Shown here piece after piece: positions 18,115 through 27,507 of a DNA stretch of 64,000 nt. This DNA is from Legionellales bacterium (GTDB lineage: Bacteria > Pseudomonadota > Gammaproteobacteria > DSM-16500), in NCBI GenBank assembly GCA_947478495.1, contig CANJVW010000002.1, positions 1 through 64,000 of the forward strand, given 5' to 3'. Position numbers and translations under genes: made by a program. How positions within the stretch are numbered: position 1 is the first letter of the stretch; every line of letters starts with the position of its first letter. Under the pieces are notes generated by a model. The model ran no database searches and was not told the DNA's origin. It saw only the letters and a list, made by a program, of their open reading frames with translations.

Positions 18115-18369
18115 ATGGAAGTCATATATACTAAAAAAGCACAAGAAGATTTGGATTATTGGCAAGAAAAACAAAAGCAGACGGTGAAGCGCATTCACAC
18201 GCTCATCGCTGACATCCAAAAAACTCCTTTTGAGGGCATCGGAAAACCCGAACCACTGCGCTTTGAAAAATCAGGATATTGGTCTCGACGAATTACCCAC
18301 GAACACCGCTTAGTTTACAAAATAGCAAATAATAAAATATATATTGCGCAGTGTCGTTATCATTATTAG
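18115..18369 (+). CDS. yoeB: Toxin YoeB, ribosome-dependent mRNA endonuclease
   Basis: Cleaves mRNA at the A site of the translating ribosome when released from YefM. The 84-residue reading from ATG 18115 matches the E. coli length and start (MEVIYTKKAQEDLDYWQEK). Catalytic residues are retained: Glu in TPFEGIGKPEPL, Arg in SRRITHEHRLVY and the terminal His-Tyr of CRYHY. The frame also contains an ATG at 18088 that would overlap yefM and one at 18112. It converges with queE only 2 bases after the stop. All key residues are intact, so the toxin looks functional. Confidence 0.95.
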   Translation: MEVIYTKKAQEDLDYWQEKQKQTVKRIHTLIADIQKTPFEGIGKPEPLRFEKSGYWSRRITHEHRLVYKIANNKIYIAQCRYHY

Positions 18370-18371
18370 TG

Positions 18372-19007
18372 TCATCGCCCTGGCGTATCGCCCCACAAAT
18401 ACTTATGCAATTGAATTTGAAAGCGAACCGGTAAACGGTCTTCGATGATCCAGTCAGCTAATTGATTGGCGGGTTGTTGCTGATAGCTCGGTGAAAATAA
18501 CACCTCACATAATGTATGAAGTTGATATTGTTCCATAATGGATTTCGCCCAGTCATAATCCGTGCGATCACAGATCACGAATTTGATTTGATCGTGCGGC
18601 AAAATATGCGGGATATTCTCATAACAATTTTTTGGCATCTCGAGAGAACCGGGGGTTTTGAGATCAACCACTTTAACCACTCGCGCATCCACGAGCGAAA
18701 TATCGAGCGCACCGCTCGTTTCAAGCGATACGTTGTAGCCCGCATCACACAGAGAAGCGAGTAACTCAATACATTCTTTTTGTGCAAGCGGCTCGCCACC
18801 TGTTACAGTGACATACTGCACACCAAACGATTTTACTTTTTCTAAGATTGCCTCAAGCGATTGCATCTCACCCCCTTTAAAGGCATAAGCAGTATCGCAA
18901 TATTGACAGCGCAACGGGCAACCGGTTAAACGTACAAAAACCGTCGGAATACCGACGGTGCAAGTTTCGCCTTGGAGAGACAGAAAGATTTCGGTGAGGC
19001 GCAGCAT
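18372..19007 (-). CDS. queE: 7-carboxy-7-deazaguanine synthase (QueE)
   Basis: Radical SAM enzyme that converts 6-carboxytetrahydropterin to 7-carboxy-7-deazaguanine on the queuosine pathway for wobble-base modification of GUN-decoding tRNAs. The 211 residues contain FLSLQGETCTVGIPTVFVRLTGCPLRCQYCDT with the CxxxCxxC [4Fe-4S] motif and VTVTGGEPLAQ, the SAM-binding GGE motif. It ends a tolB-pal-cpoB-queE run (8-base gap to cpoB), a common order in gammaproteobacteria. Confidence 0.95.
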   Translation of the reverse strand: MLRLTEIFLSLQGETCTVGIPTVFVRLTGCPLRCQYCDTAYAFKGGEMQSLEAILEKVKSFGVQYVTVTGGEPLAQKECIELLASLCDAGYNVSLETSGALDISLVDARVVKVVDLKTPGSLEMPKNCYENIPHILPHDQIKFVICDRTDYDWAKSIMEQYQLHTLCEVLFSPSYQQQPANQLADWIIEDRLPVRFQIQLHKYLWGDTPGR

Positions 19008-19014
19008 TGCGTTA

Positions 19015-20061
19015 TTAATTTTGCATCTGCTTGAGTTGTTTTAACTGCTCCACAGCCAAACGAGAAGAGGCGGTGTCAGGATATTTCGCAGTGACCTTTT
19101 TAAAAGCTACTTTTGCTTCAGGGTATTTGGATTGTGTCACATAAATCAAGCCTAATTTTAATTGCGCATCAGCGGCTTTTGGGTTATCAGGATAGTGATC
19201 CACGATTGTTGAAAACTCCACAATCGCTTGATCATTTTTATTAACCAAACCATATAACTCGCCCAGCCAATAATGTGCATTTGCTGCAAATTGACCTGAT
19301 GGATACTTCTTCAGCATCTTTTGTAATGCGCTAATGGCGGCATCGTATTTTTTTGCTTTAATTAAATCATACGCTTTTTGGTACACCTTTTGCTCTTCTT
19401 CATGGTTGGGTTGTGTATCATGATTGATAACGGTTGCTGAAGGAGGTGCTGTTTTTTGGTTGCTTTCAGCGAGCGGCGCCAATCCTGTTGATGATTTTGA
19501 CGATTTTCTTGTCGGAACCGCGACATCGGAGGAATGATCTGTGCTGGAGGATTGCCCTAATCGCTTATCCAATTCAGTGTACATTGCTTTCTGTTGAGCT
19601 TGCGATTGCTGTAGCTGATGCGTTAATTCTTCTACTTGACCACGCAATGATTGCACTTGAGTTTCCAATGCCTTGTTTTTACCAGACAGATCGGTCTGCT
19701 GAAGATTATTCATTTGCTGCTCGAGACGCTTAACGCGTTGGTCCGGCGTCAAAGAAGAATCCGCTGAAGCAGCAGAAGGTGCTGTTGTTGTCTGATCATC
19801 GTCTGCGGCGCTATCGTCTGCCGAATTATCCGCGTCATCCGACACCACAGCGGGTGCGGGCGCACCGCTGCTGCGCACCGCTTCAGGGGGCGGACTGTGT
19901 TGGGTCACAGCGGATGCAGGTGTCGATGGACTGTTATCAAATTGAGGGGGGTAATTATCCACATCATAAACGGGTGCATCATCAGCCAACGCCAGAACAG
20001 GTGCAGCTAACAACATACCCATCACAATAATATAAGATCTTAATCCTGTGGATAATTTCAT
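19015..20061 (-). CDS. cpoB: Tol-Pal system protein CpoB/YbgF
   Basis: Periplasmic coordinator of Tol-Pal and peptidoglycan synthesis at division. Of 348 residues the first 26 form a signal peptide (cleaved after VLALA). A Ser/Ala/Asp/Pro-rich linker (about 30-105) precedes a coiled-coil trimerisation segment (VKRLEQQMNNLQQ to LDKRLGQ). After a second linker, TPR repeats (about 225-345) read YQKAYDLIKAKKYDAAISALQKMLKKYPSGQFAANAHYWLGELY and two more units. The linkers are longer than in E. coli. It lies 8 bases after pal. Confidence 0.94.
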   Translation of the reverse strand: MKLSTGLRSYIIVMGMLLAAPVLALADDAPVYDVDNYPPQFDNSPSTPASAVTQHSPPPEAVRSSGAPAPAVVSDDADNSADDSAADDDQTTTAPSAASADSSLTPDQRVKRLEQQMNNLQQTDLSGKNKALETQVQSLRGQVEELTHQLQQSQAQQKAMYTELDKRLGQSSSTDHSSDVAVPTRKSSKSSTGLAPLAESNQKTAPPSATVINHDTQPNHEEEQKVYQKAYDLIKAKKYDAAISALQKMLKKYPSGQFAANAHYWLGELYGLVNKNDQAIVEFSTIVDHYPDNPKAADAQLKLGLIYVTQSKYPEAKVAFKKVTAKYPDTASSRLAVEQLKQLKQMQN

Positions 20062-20069
20062 TTAATAAC

Positions 20070-20594
20070 CTATTTTTTAGAGTAAACAATAATCGCGCGA
20101 CGATCCATTTTGAAGTCTGCTTCGGTATGTCCTGGTGCGCCTAATTGTTCTGCACCGTAGCTCACGACGCGAATCTGGCTAGCATTAACGCCTTTCGCTT
20201 TCAAGAAATCCGCTACAGCATTCGCACGTCTTTCACCTAATGCCACATTGTACTCGCGGCTACCACGTGGATCGGTATGCCCTTCTAATGTGATTTTAGC
20301 ATCTGGATGAGCCGCTAAATAATCTGCATTGGCAGATATGGCGGGTTTGTCTTCGTCGCGAATATCGCTTTTGTCAAATTCGAAATAATACGTGCGTTGA
20401 GCCAACGTATCGTCTCCATTATCACCAAAATTAGCGCTATCTGCAGCGGCGCCTGTTGCGGCCGGACCGGCAGCCTCACCATTAGCATCATATACCGCTG
20501 TGTCCTGGTCTTTATGTCCTGGAGCGGAGCACGCACCCAATGCTAACAAGCTACTTATCGCTAATACGGTAAACATCATTTTCTTAAACTTCAC
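20070..20594 (-). CDS. pal: Peptidoglycan-associated lipoprotein Pal
   Basis: Outer-membrane lipoprotein that anchors the envelope to peptidoglycan and contracts the outer membrane at division. 174 residues: signal peptide with lipobox LALGAC (Cys 22), a Gly/Ala/Asp-rich linker to about 60, then an OmpA-C domain with YFEFDKSDI, the peptidoglycan-binding TLEGHTDPRGSREYNVALGERRANAV and VSYGAEQLG. TolB is its partner and is encoded directly upstream. Confidence 0.96.
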   Translation of the reverse strand: MKFKKMMFTVLAISSLLALGACSAPGHKDQDTAVYDANGEAAGPAATGAAADSANFGDNGDDTLAQRTYYFEFDKSDIRDEDKPAISANADYLAAHPDAKITLEGHTDPRGSREYNVALGERRANAVADFLKAKGVNASQIRVVSYGAEQLGAPGHTEADFKMDRRAIIVYSKK

Positions 20595-20645
20595 GATCCT
20601 CTCCTTTTCGTAGATGAAAAAATTATACCCTGAAAACCCATTCTA

Positions 20646-21887
20646 TCAAGACAAAAATGGTGACCAAGCGGGATCTTGTACCTCGCCATTGCGCGCGGGC
20701 AATCGTACTTGAACACTTCCGTCGGTTGCAACCATCCCTAATACGCTATGTCCATTATACAATGTCCCGAATAATACCATACTTCCGTTCGGTGCAATAC
20801 TCGGTGATTCATTGTCCGAGCCGGAAGAGCTGGTCAGGATGCGGAACACACCTGTATCGAGATCCAATATTCCGATGTTGAAAAACCCAGAGTCTTGGTT
20901 GAGCATCGCAATGTGCCTTCCATCCGCTGTATAGCTTGCGCGGGCATTATAATGACCCTGATACGTTAATCGTGATACCGCTTTGGTTGCTAAATCAAGC
21001 TCATAGATTTGAGGTGCGCCACCACGATTGGAAGTAAAGAGCAATTTACGCCCATTCGGTGACCAGGATGGCTCTGTATTAATCGAAGATTCTCTTGTGA
21101 GCGGTGTCAGTTGGCGCGAACCCAAATCCATCATATAAATATTGGGTGAACCGGTCTTTGATAAAACAATAGCGAGCTTTCGACCATCCGGAGACCAGGC
21201 TGGCGCACTATTTATTCCAATAAACTCACTAACTAAATGACGGCTGCCAGTCGCCACTTCTTCGATGTAAATGGATGCGTGATGCCTTTCAAACGAAACA
21301 TAGGCTATTTTACGGCCATCGGGTGACCAAGCGGGCGACATGATAGGATCGCTGGATTGCAACAAAGGCTGTGGGTTGTAACCATCTTGATCGGAGACTT
21401 CGAGTGTATATCGCGCCGCATGGCCTACTCCCTCTACGACAATATAGGCGAGTCGTGTAGAGAAAATCCCGCGCACGCCCATTAATTTTTGATAAATCGC
21501 ATCACTAATGTGATGTGCCAATGCACGCATCGCGCTATCGGGCACTGTATACTGCTTGTCGAGCAATACCGTACTGCGCGCTCTTGCTGTCTCGATCAGT
21601 TGAAAGCTGACATGATAGCGCCCGCCGCCGACTGCGCTAACCTTGCCCACCACTTTTTCATCCGGGCTACCTGATGCTATGTTAAAGCGTCCACTGTTTT
21701 TGAGATCGTTGCTCAGAATCGATGCGATATCTTGCGAAGGCGCTGCGCCCTCCAACACAAAAGGTGATATCGCAATAGGCATAGCGCTCGAAATGCCTCG
21801 CGTCAATTCCATGCTCAGCATGGCGGCACTGCTTCCTGAAAAACACACAAGTAGGACTGTGATAAAGATCGTCAATAATGCGCGCAT
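20646..21887 (-). CDS. tolB: Tol-Pal translocation protein TolB
   Basis: Periplasmic beta-propeller that mediates between TolA and Pal. 413 residues: signal peptide, N-terminal domain (about 30-165), then a six-bladed propeller with the repeated signature [14 protein letters not shown] / [15 protein letters not shown] / [16 protein letters not shown] and so on. The gene order here is tolB-pal-cpoB; tolQ, tolR and tolA are not upstream, where the SRP RNA diverges instead, so the operon is split in this genome. Confidence 0.96.
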   Translation of the reverse strand: MRALLTIFITVLLVCFSGSSAAMLSMELTRGISSAMPIAISPFVLEGAAPSQDIASILSNDLKNSGRFNIASGSPDEKVVGKVSAVGGGRYHVSFQLIETARARSTVLLDKQYTVPDSAMRALAHHISDAIYQKLMGVRGIFSTRLAYIVVEGVGHAARYTLEVSDQDGYNPQPLLQSSDPIMSPAWSPDGRKIAYVSFERHHASIYIEEVATGSRHLVSEFIGINSAPAWSPDGRKLAIVLSKTGSPNIYMMDLGSRQLTPLTRESSINTEPSWSPNGRKLLFTSNRGGAPQIYELDLATKAVSRLTYQGHYNARASYTADGRHIAMLNQDSGFFNIGILDLDTGVFRILTSSSGSDNESPSIAPNGSMVLFGTLYNGHSVLGMVATDGSVQVRLPARNGEVQDPAWSPFLS

Positions 21888-21980
21888 GGGTCTCTCTCTG
21901 TTTGTTCAATTGATGCGACTGTTATATCATGAAAATATCATATTTGAATAGACTTAACCAACGCGACTATTTATACTTTG

Positions 21981-22097
21981 GCGGGTGACCAGAGTGGGTC
22001 TCTTCGCGGCAAATGGCTGCAAACTCCGCCAGGTCCGGAAGGAAGCAACGGTAGCGGTTAATTTGGGCGCCGGAGTCAGTCCCATTCCTGGTCGCCT
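21981..22097 (+). ncRNA. ffs: 4.5S/SRP RNA (small bacterial type)
   Basis: RNA of the signal recognition particle that, with Ffh, targets membrane proteins. The apical hairpin holds the conserved asymmetric loops CCGCCAGGTCCGGAAGGAAG and CAACGGTAGCGG. The outer stem pairs GGTGACCAG (from 21984) with CTGGTCGCC (to 22096). Ends are estimated from the stem. The gene sits directly before dnaX, the usual location in gammaproteobacteria. A TATACT -10 lies at 21972-21977. Confidence 0.95.
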
Positions 22098-22120
22098 TCA
22101 TTCGTTAACGGTAATAATAA

Positions 22121-23698
22121 ATGAGCTACCAAGCCCTCGCGCGTCAATGGCGTCCCCGCTCTTTCCAAGAAATCGTTGGTCAAGAACCGACCGTCCGTAT
22201 GTTGACGTATGCCCTCGACCATCAGCGCTTACACCATGCCTATTTATTCACAGGAACGCGCGGTGTCGGCAAAACCACATTTGCGCGCGTTTTTGCAAAA
22301 TCCTTAAGTTGCGATAGCGGTATCACCTCTAAGCCCTGTGGCATTTGCAACCCATGCACCTCCATTGATAATGGCTCTTATCTGGATTTAATCGAAGTCG
22401 ATGCTGCATCACGCACCAAAGTGGAAGACACGCGCGAATTACTCCAAAATATTCACTACCCACCGGCTGAAGGCCGTTATAAAATTTATCTTATCGACGA
22501 AGTGCATATGTTATCAGGGCACAGTTTCAATGCCCTACTGAAAACACTCGAAGAGCCACCGCCTTATGTTATTTTTTTACTGGCCACAACGGATCCCAAG
22601 CGTTTACCGATTACCGTGCTCTCGCGTTGTTTACAATTTTCATTAAAACAACTTTCCGTTGTCGATATCACCAAACAATTACAAACGATTTGCGCAGCAG
22701 AAAATGTCACTTATGAGTTACCCGCATTAACGCATCTCGCGACAACAGCAGATGGCAGCATGCGCGACGGCCTCAGCCTGCTTGATCAAGCGATTGCCTT
22801 TGGAGCAGGCCGCATCACGTTGCTTGACACCGAAAAAATGCTGGGCAGTGTCGCACACGATGCGCTCTTCCGCCTATTGCAAGCGCTACTCGATCAAGAT
22901 GGTTTAACGCTCCTTTCAGAAATAACACAATGGAGTGAGTGGGCTGTTGATTTTAGTCAGGCACTCAATGATCTTGCGACATTGCTGCATCAAATCAATG
23001 TCGCTCAAGTCATCAATGGCACCGTATTTCATGAAAAAATACACCATTTTGCGCGCTCTTTCAAGATGGAAGATATTCAACTATATTATCAAATCGCTGT
23101 GATAGGCCGACGTGATTTGCCATTAGCGCCGAATCCCTTGTTGGGTTTTGAAATGACGCTCTTGCGCATGCTAGCCTTTCGGCCGGATACCAATACCGAT
23201 CCCGATCCCGTTAAAAATCACCCCATCAAAGAAAAAGAAACGAATCAACTAAAGGGGGCAATACCGCCAAAAGAAATGGGGGGAGAAAAAAATCCAATAA
23301 ACGCTACGAAGCCGCCACTAAAAACATGGTCCGCCATTTTAGCTGAACTCGATTTGTCGGGCATGGCTCGAGCGCTTGCTGATAACTGCTCGTTAGTAAC
23401 ACTGCGCAATGATCAACATCAAACGATATTAGCGTTACCAAAGCAGCATCAGTCCTTGCTCAATCCAAAATACGCCGAGCGCATTGAAGCTGCCTTAAGT
23501 CGCTATCTCAATCACCCGACTAAACTAATGATTACGCTGAGTGATGTCTCAATGGATACCCCGAGCAAGCAACGGGCACAACAAACCGACATAAAACAAC
23601 AAACAGCGAATGAAAGCATTAAAAACGACGATGATATTCAAAACATTATGCGCTTATTGGATGCGACACTTGATGTCGGCTCCATTAAGCCAGTGTAA
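22121..23698 (+). CDS. dnaX: DNA polymerase III gamma/tau subunit
   Basis: Clamp-loader ATPase that assembles the replicative polymerase. 525 residues: starts SYQALARQWRPRSFQEIVGQE, Walker A is GTRGVGKTT, zinc-binding CGICNPC follows, Walker B is YKIYLIDEVHML and the sensor region is TTDPKRLPITVLSRC. The C-terminal half (about 365-525) is short and Lys/Asn-rich compared with E. coli tau (643 residues). No obvious slippery A-run frameshift site for a separate gamma was identified. It heads the dnaX-ybaB-recR operon. Confidence 0.96.
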   Translation: MSYQALARQWRPRSFQEIVGQEPTVRMLTYALDHQRLHHAYLFTGTRGVGKTTFARVFAKSLSCDSGITSKPCGICNPCTSIDNGSYLDLIEVDAASRTKVEDTRELLQNIHYPPAEGRYKIYLIDEVHMLSGHSFNALLKTLEEPPPYVIFLLATTDPKRLPITVLSRCLQFSLKQLSVVDITKQLQTICAAENVTYELPALTHLATTADGSMRDGLSLLDQAIAFGAGRITLLDTEKMLGSVAHDALFRLLQALLDQDGLTLLSEITQWSEWAVDFSQALNDLATLLHQINVAQVINGTVFHEKIHHFARSFKMEDIQLYYQIAVIGRRDLPLAPNPLLGFEMTLLRMLAFRPDTNTDPDPVKNHPIKEKETNQLKGAIPPKEMGGEKNPINATKPPLKTWSAILAELDLSGMARALADNCSLVTLRNDQHQTILALPKQHQSLLNPKYAERIEAALSRYLNHPTKLMITLSDVSMDTPSKQRAQQTDIKQQTANESIKNDDDIQNIMRLLDATLDVGSIKPV

Positions 23699-23733
23699 CT
23701 ATTTTTTATTTTAAACGCGACAAGGAGAAAAGC

Positions 23734-24075
23734 ATGCCAACATTCAGCGATAAAACCGGATTGGGCGACTTAATGAAAAAAGCGCAAGAAATGCAAAAAC
23801 AAATGCAGACTATTCAAACGGAAGTATCCGCCATGGAAGTGACGGGCGTTTCAGGTGGTGGTCTCGTTTCTGTTGTCATGACCGGGCGATACCGGGTTAA
23901 GCGCATCACCTTAGATCCTTCTTTAATGAAAGAAGAAAAATCAATGGTGGAAGATTTGGTTGCCGCTGCCATCAACGATGTGGTCACGAAAATCGAACAA
24001 AGCACACGTGGAAAAATGACAGCCCTCACCGGTGTTAAACTACCTGAAGGATTTGATCTGCCGGACGGGGTATAA
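23734..24075 (+). CDS. ybaB: YbaB/EbfC family nucleoid-associated protein
   Basis: Small DNA-binding protein, 113 residues, dimer of tweezer-like shape. Signatures: GLGDLMKKAQEMQKQMQTIQ, then GVSGGGLVSVVMTGRYRVKRITLDPSL and a C-terminal KMTALTGVKLPEGF. A strong AAGGAG site lies before the ATG. It lies between dnaX and recR, 6 bases before recR, the conserved arrangement. Role in nucleoid organisation and possibly repair-linked with RecR. Confidence 0.95.
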   Translation: MPTFSDKTGLGDLMKKAQEMQKQMQTIQTEVSAMEVTGVSGGGLVSVVMTGRYRVKRITLDPSLMKEEKSMVEDLVAAAINDVVTKIEQSTRGKMTALTGVKLPEGFDLPDGV

Positions 24076-24081
24076 AAACCC

Positions 24082-24681
24082 ATGCAGTTTAGCCCTTTAC
24101 TCACGCAACTCATTGAAAGCTTGCGCTGCCTGCCGGGTGTCGGTCCCAAAACCGCTCAGCGTATGGCTTTTCAATTGCTCGAACGAGGGCGCGACAAAGG
24201 GAAGCATTTAGCTCGCACCTTGGAAGCTGCGATGGAATCCATTCAGCATTGCAAGCGCTGCCGAACATTCAGCGAGATCGATTTCTGTCAACTGTGTACA
24301 TCGGAGCGACGCGACAATGCGTTGCTCTGCATTGTCGAAAGCCCGATTGATATTATGGCCATCGAACAAATGGGACACTATCGAGGCCGTTACTTTGTTC
24401 TGATGGGCCACTTATCCCCGCTTGATGGGATTGGCCCGGAAGATATTGGTATTCGTGAGTTATTGCCACAGCTCCGTAGTGGTACGATCAACGAGATTAT
24501 TCTAGCAACTAACCCGACTGTCGAAGGCACCGCTACAGCGCACTATCTGTCAGAGGTCATTAAGCAGTACTCGATTAAAGTGACTCGCATTGCCCACGGT
24601 GTGCCGCTGGGTAGCGAGCTCGAATACATTGATAGCGGCACGCTCGCCCATGCATTTGCAGGGAGGGAGACTGTTTGTTAA
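24082..24681 (+). CDS. recR: Recombination protein RecR
   Basis: RecFOR component that loads RecA at single-strand gaps. 199 residues: N-terminal helix-hairpin-helix ([20 protein letters not shown]), zinc finger [16 protein letters not shown], then a Toprim domain with [39 protein letters not shown] and a C-terminal Walker-like motif region. The last codons (GRETVC) lie at the start of a duplicated 140-base segment, so the 3' end was touched by a local duplication. Confidence 0.96.
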   Translation: MQFSPLLTQLIESLRCLPGVGPKTAQRMAFQLLERGRDKGKHLARTLEAAMESIQHCKRCRTFSEIDFCQLCTSERRDNALLCIVESPIDIMAIEQMGHYRGRYFVLMGHLSPLDGIGPEDIGIRELLPQLRSGTINEIILATNPTVEGTATAHYLSEVIKQYSIKVTRIAHGVPLGSELEYIDSGTLAHAFAGRETVC

Positions 24682-24920
24682 TTAATTTCCTCCGCTTTGT
24701 TTTGTCATCCCCGCCCACTACTTTGTCATTCCCGCCCACTACTTTGTCATTCCCGCGAAGGCGGGAACCCATGGTAACTCCATCTGTGAGCATAATAATA
24801 GGGAGGGAGACTGTTTGTTAATTAATTTCCTCCGCTTTGTTTTATCATCCCCGCCCACTACTTTGTCATTCCCGCGAAGGCGGGAACCCATGGTAACTCC
24901 ATCTGTGAGCATAATAATAA
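24661..24920 (+). repeat. Tandem duplication of the recR 3' end and adjoining repeats
   Basis: The segment 24661-24800 (140 bases, beginning GGGAGGGAGACTG, the last recR codons) recurs at 24801-24920 (120 bases), the second copy lacking one 21-base unit. Both copies contain the TTGTCATTCCCGCGAAGGCG palindromic repeat that is widespread in proteobacteria. The copies are almost identical, so the event looks recent. Confidence 0.85.
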
Positions 24921-24991
24921 AGAGATTTTTAAAAAGTAAATCTCGCCACTTCCTTAATGGAGTCATTTGCGGAATGGGTCCCCGCCTTCGC

Positions 24992-25066
24992 GGGGATGAC
25001 AAGATAGTGGGCGGGGATGACAAGATAGTGGGCGGGGATGACAAGATAGTGGGCGGGGATGACAAG
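24992..25066 (+). repeat. 21-bp tandem repeat array (3.6 copies)
   Basis: Unit GGGGATGACAAGATAGTGGG C repeated three times without change plus 12 bases. The same unit appears inverted in the duplicated block upstream (TTGTCATCCCCGCCCACTA), so the region is a large imperfect palindrome around 24905-24975. The array lies in the 5' leader of the phospholipase-D-like gene; the 21-base period keeps any reading frame. Confidence 0.9.
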
Positions 25067-25087
25067 AAAAAAAATAGAGTTAGTGAG

Positions 25088-26026
25088 ATGGAGAGCTCAA
25101 AAACACAAGCTAAAATTACCTGTGCTATTTTATGTATCAGTTTCTCCACCCTCTGTCTCGCCGACACCCTCATCATCGAACCCGATGCCGGCCAAACACC
25201 TCTACTCAACGCCATTCACCATGCTGAATCCTCTATTGATGTCGCCATGTATGGCTTCACTGATAAAACATTCATGAAAGCGTTAGCTGCCGAAAGCGCC
25301 TCGGGTAAAAAAATTCGTATCTTGTTGCAGCGCATGCCCTATAAAGCCTCGCATGAAAATGATAGTGCGATTCATTTTTTTGAAAAAACACCGATCTCGC
25401 TTAAATGGCCTGATGACACTTTTCGCTATTTTCATCAAAAGACATTTTTATTTGATCGCAGCAGAGCGTTCGTCATGACATTTAATTTAACGCATTCTTC
25501 TTTTTTCACTGAGCGTAATTTTGCACTCGAAATAACAGACCCCGCTTTGGTCAATGAAATACAAAACGTATTTGATGCGGATCGTGCGCACCATGCTGTC
25601 AGTGTGAGACAATCTCGCCTCATCTGGAGCCCGGATAATAGTCGTATAAAACTATCAAAAATCATTCAAAACGCCAAAACCCATATTCTTGTCGAAACAG
25701 AAAGTCTATCCGATGACAACATTATCGGTCTATTAGCGAAAGCGGCAGAAAAACACATTTCTGTTGATGTGCTGCTATCCTCCCAACCCCGTGAGGGCAT
25801 TATTCATTACCTCACAAAAGCGGGTGTCGTGATACATCAAAGTCATCACTACATTATTCACGCTAAAATCATGATCATCGACAATGCTCAAGCGGTCATC
25901 GGTTCGATCAATTTGACTAAACCCTCTCTAGACGACAACCGAGAGCTCTCTGTGATCACAACAGATAAAAAAGTAATTGACGCCCTGGCAGAGACATTTC
26001 AAAAAGATTGGGTGACATCATCATGA
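25088..26026 (+). CDS. Secreted phospholipase-D-like nuclease/lipase
   Basis: 312 residues with a signal peptide (TCAILCISFSTLCLADT) and two HKD motifs, HQKTFLFD (about residue 117) and HAKIMIID (about 258), each followed by the GSxN-like FNLT/SINLT segment. Both His, Lys and Asp residues of each motif are present, so it should be catalytically competent as a phosphodiesterase. Family members include periplasmic nucleases (Nuc type) and phospholipases; the substrate cannot be told. I chose the ATG at 25088, which puts the signal peptide at the N-terminus; the frame stays open through the upstream repeats. Its stop overlaps the next ATG. Confidence 0.82.
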   Translation: MESSKTQAKITCAILCISFSTLCLADTLIIEPDAGQTPLLNAIHHAESSIDVAMYGFTDKTFMKALAAESASGKKIRILLQRMPYKASHENDSAIHFFEKTPISLKWPDDTFRYFHQKTFLFDRSRAFVMTFNLTHSSFFTERNFALEITDPALVNEIQNVFDADRAHHAVSVRQSRLIWSPDNSRIKLSKIIQNAKTHILVETESLSDDNIIGLLAKAAEKHISVDVLLSSQPREGIIHYLTKAGVVIHQSHHYIIHAKIMIIDNAQAVIGSINLTKPSLDDNRELSVITTDKKVIDALAETFQKDWVTSS

Positions 26027-27339
26027 CATATTTTTTAACGCGTTTTTTCAAGCTCACTGAATTCGATACCACTATCTCACGTGAACTCTCGGCTGGGTTC
26101 ACCACATTTTTAACCATGGCCTATATTTTATTTGCGAACCCCAGCATCTTGAGTGGCGCTGGCATGGATCCTGCATCGAGCTTTCTCGCAACCTGTCTCG
26201 TGAGCGCAATTGGAAGCGCGCTCATCGGTCTCATTGCTAACTACCCTATTGCCCTTGCGCCGGGCATGGCGCTCACCGTTTATTTTTCCTATACCATCGT
26301 CCAGCATCTCGGATACAGTTGGCAAAGCGCCCTGGGCGCTGTATTTATATCGGGTGTTTTGTTTCTCATTTTAACGCTCACACAAATTCGCCGAACGATT
26401 CTAGAAGCGCTTCCCAAACAATTATGTATTGCGGTCAGCAGCGGCATTGGCATCTTCATCGGTGTTGTTGCATTAAAAAATATGGGTATTGTCGTTTTTC
26501 ATTCCAATGCATTCGCTACATTAGGGCCTGTTTTATCAGCACAAAATGCGTTATTTTTATTGGGCTTTGTATTGATTATGCTGTTCGAGCGACTACACTA
26601 TCGTGGATCCATCGCGCTCAGCATCCTGATCGTCTCACTGCTTAGCTTGGCTCTTAAGCTCAGCACATTTCATGGCGTTATCGCTCTGCCCGCCTTGCAT
26701 GATACAGCCTGGTTCGCTTTTGATCTCAAATCACTCTGTAATCATCAAGGCATCACCTTCATTCTTACTTTTTTAATGGTCGCGTTATTTGATAGCACTG
26801 GTACGTTGGTCAGTTTGTTGCATGGCTCAGAATTATCAAAGCATCCTGCGCACACCCATAATATATCGCGTGCGTTGGTCACCGAAAGTCTAGCGACCAT
26901 TGCCGCGTCCCTTCTTGGCACATCAAGCACGAGTCCTTATGTGGAAAGTATCGCTGGTATCAAAGCAGGCGGACGCACGGGACTCACCGCCGTCACCGTA
27001 TCCTTGCTTTTTTTAACTGCCATTTTCTTTTCACCTCTTGCCCGCACAATACCGACAAACGCCGTCTCAGCAGGGATATTATTTATCGCCTATCTCATGA
27101 CAAAAAATATCAAGCACATTGACTGGAAAGGACATCCCTCTGACACTCTTCCTTGTGTCATTACCCTCATCATGATTCCGCTGACGTTCTCAATCGCTTA
27201 TGGTTTTGGGATTGGCTTACTGTCTTATGTTATCTTGAAAATACTGATGAGAAGAACGCATGAATTGAATGCGATATTGCTGTTACTTGCTGTGATATTT
27301 GGCGGGTATTTTTTCTGCTGGCTTCTCGGGGCGCTATAA
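26023..27339 (+). CDS. NCS2-family purine permease (AzgA-like)
   Basis: About 438 residues, 12 or more membrane helices. Sequence features of the AzgA branch: ISRELSAGFTTFLTMAYILFANPSIL, LAPGMALTVYFSYTIVQHLG, and LFDSTGTLVSLLHG plus GTSSTSPYVESIAGIKAGGRTGLTA. These proteins import adenine, guanine or hypoxanthine with protons. The ATG at 26023 overlaps the TGA of the PLD-like gene (ATGA), so the two are co-translated. Substrate is assigned by subfamily resemblance only. Confidence 0.88.
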   Translation: MTYFLTRFFKLTEFDTTISRELSAGFTTFLTMAYILFANPSILSGAGMDPASSFLATCLVSAIGSALIGLIANYPIALAPGMALTVYFSYTIVQHLGYSWQSALGAVFISGVLFLILTLTQIRRTILEALPKQLCIAVSSGIGIFIGVVALKNMGIVVFHSNAFATLGPVLSAQNALFLLGFVLIMLFERLHYRGSIALSILIVSLLSLALKLSTFHGVIALPALHDTAWFAFDLKSLCNHQGITFILTFLMVALFDSTGTLVSLLHGSELSKHPAHTHNISRALVTESLATIAASLLGTSSTSPYVESIAGIKAGGRTGLTAVTVSLLFLTAIFFSPLARTIPTNAVSAGILFIAYLMTKNIKHIDWKGHPSDTLPCVITLIMIPLTFSIAYGFGIGLLSYVILKILMRRTHELNAILLLLAVIFGGYFFCWLLGAL

Positions 27340-27507
27340 CGCCACGCTATCGCTTGGTCGGTGACTAAAGGGCGTTGTTGCGTAAATCAGATTTTGATCA
27401 TCTCGCGTCTATTGCACAAAACATACATGGCCAAATCGCTGTACTTACGCCCCTCTCCTCATGTATTATGATGATTTTTTCAATTAACTCAATATGAGCG
27501 ATTCTTC

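Noticed and set aside
24992-25066. Tandem repeats considered as a CRISPR array
   Set aside because: The 21-base units are directly adjacent with no spacers, and no cas genes are near.
24739-25215. Reverse-strand ORF of 158 codons with LSSPPTILSSPPT repeats
   Set aside because: It is generated by the 21-bp tandem repeats and lacks a plausible start or any family resemblance.
27370-27480. Insertion-sequence-like end (GGGCGTTGTTGCGTAA) before the MFS gene
   Set aside because: Only one short end-like motif was recognised, with no matching inverted copy or transposase, so no element is called.
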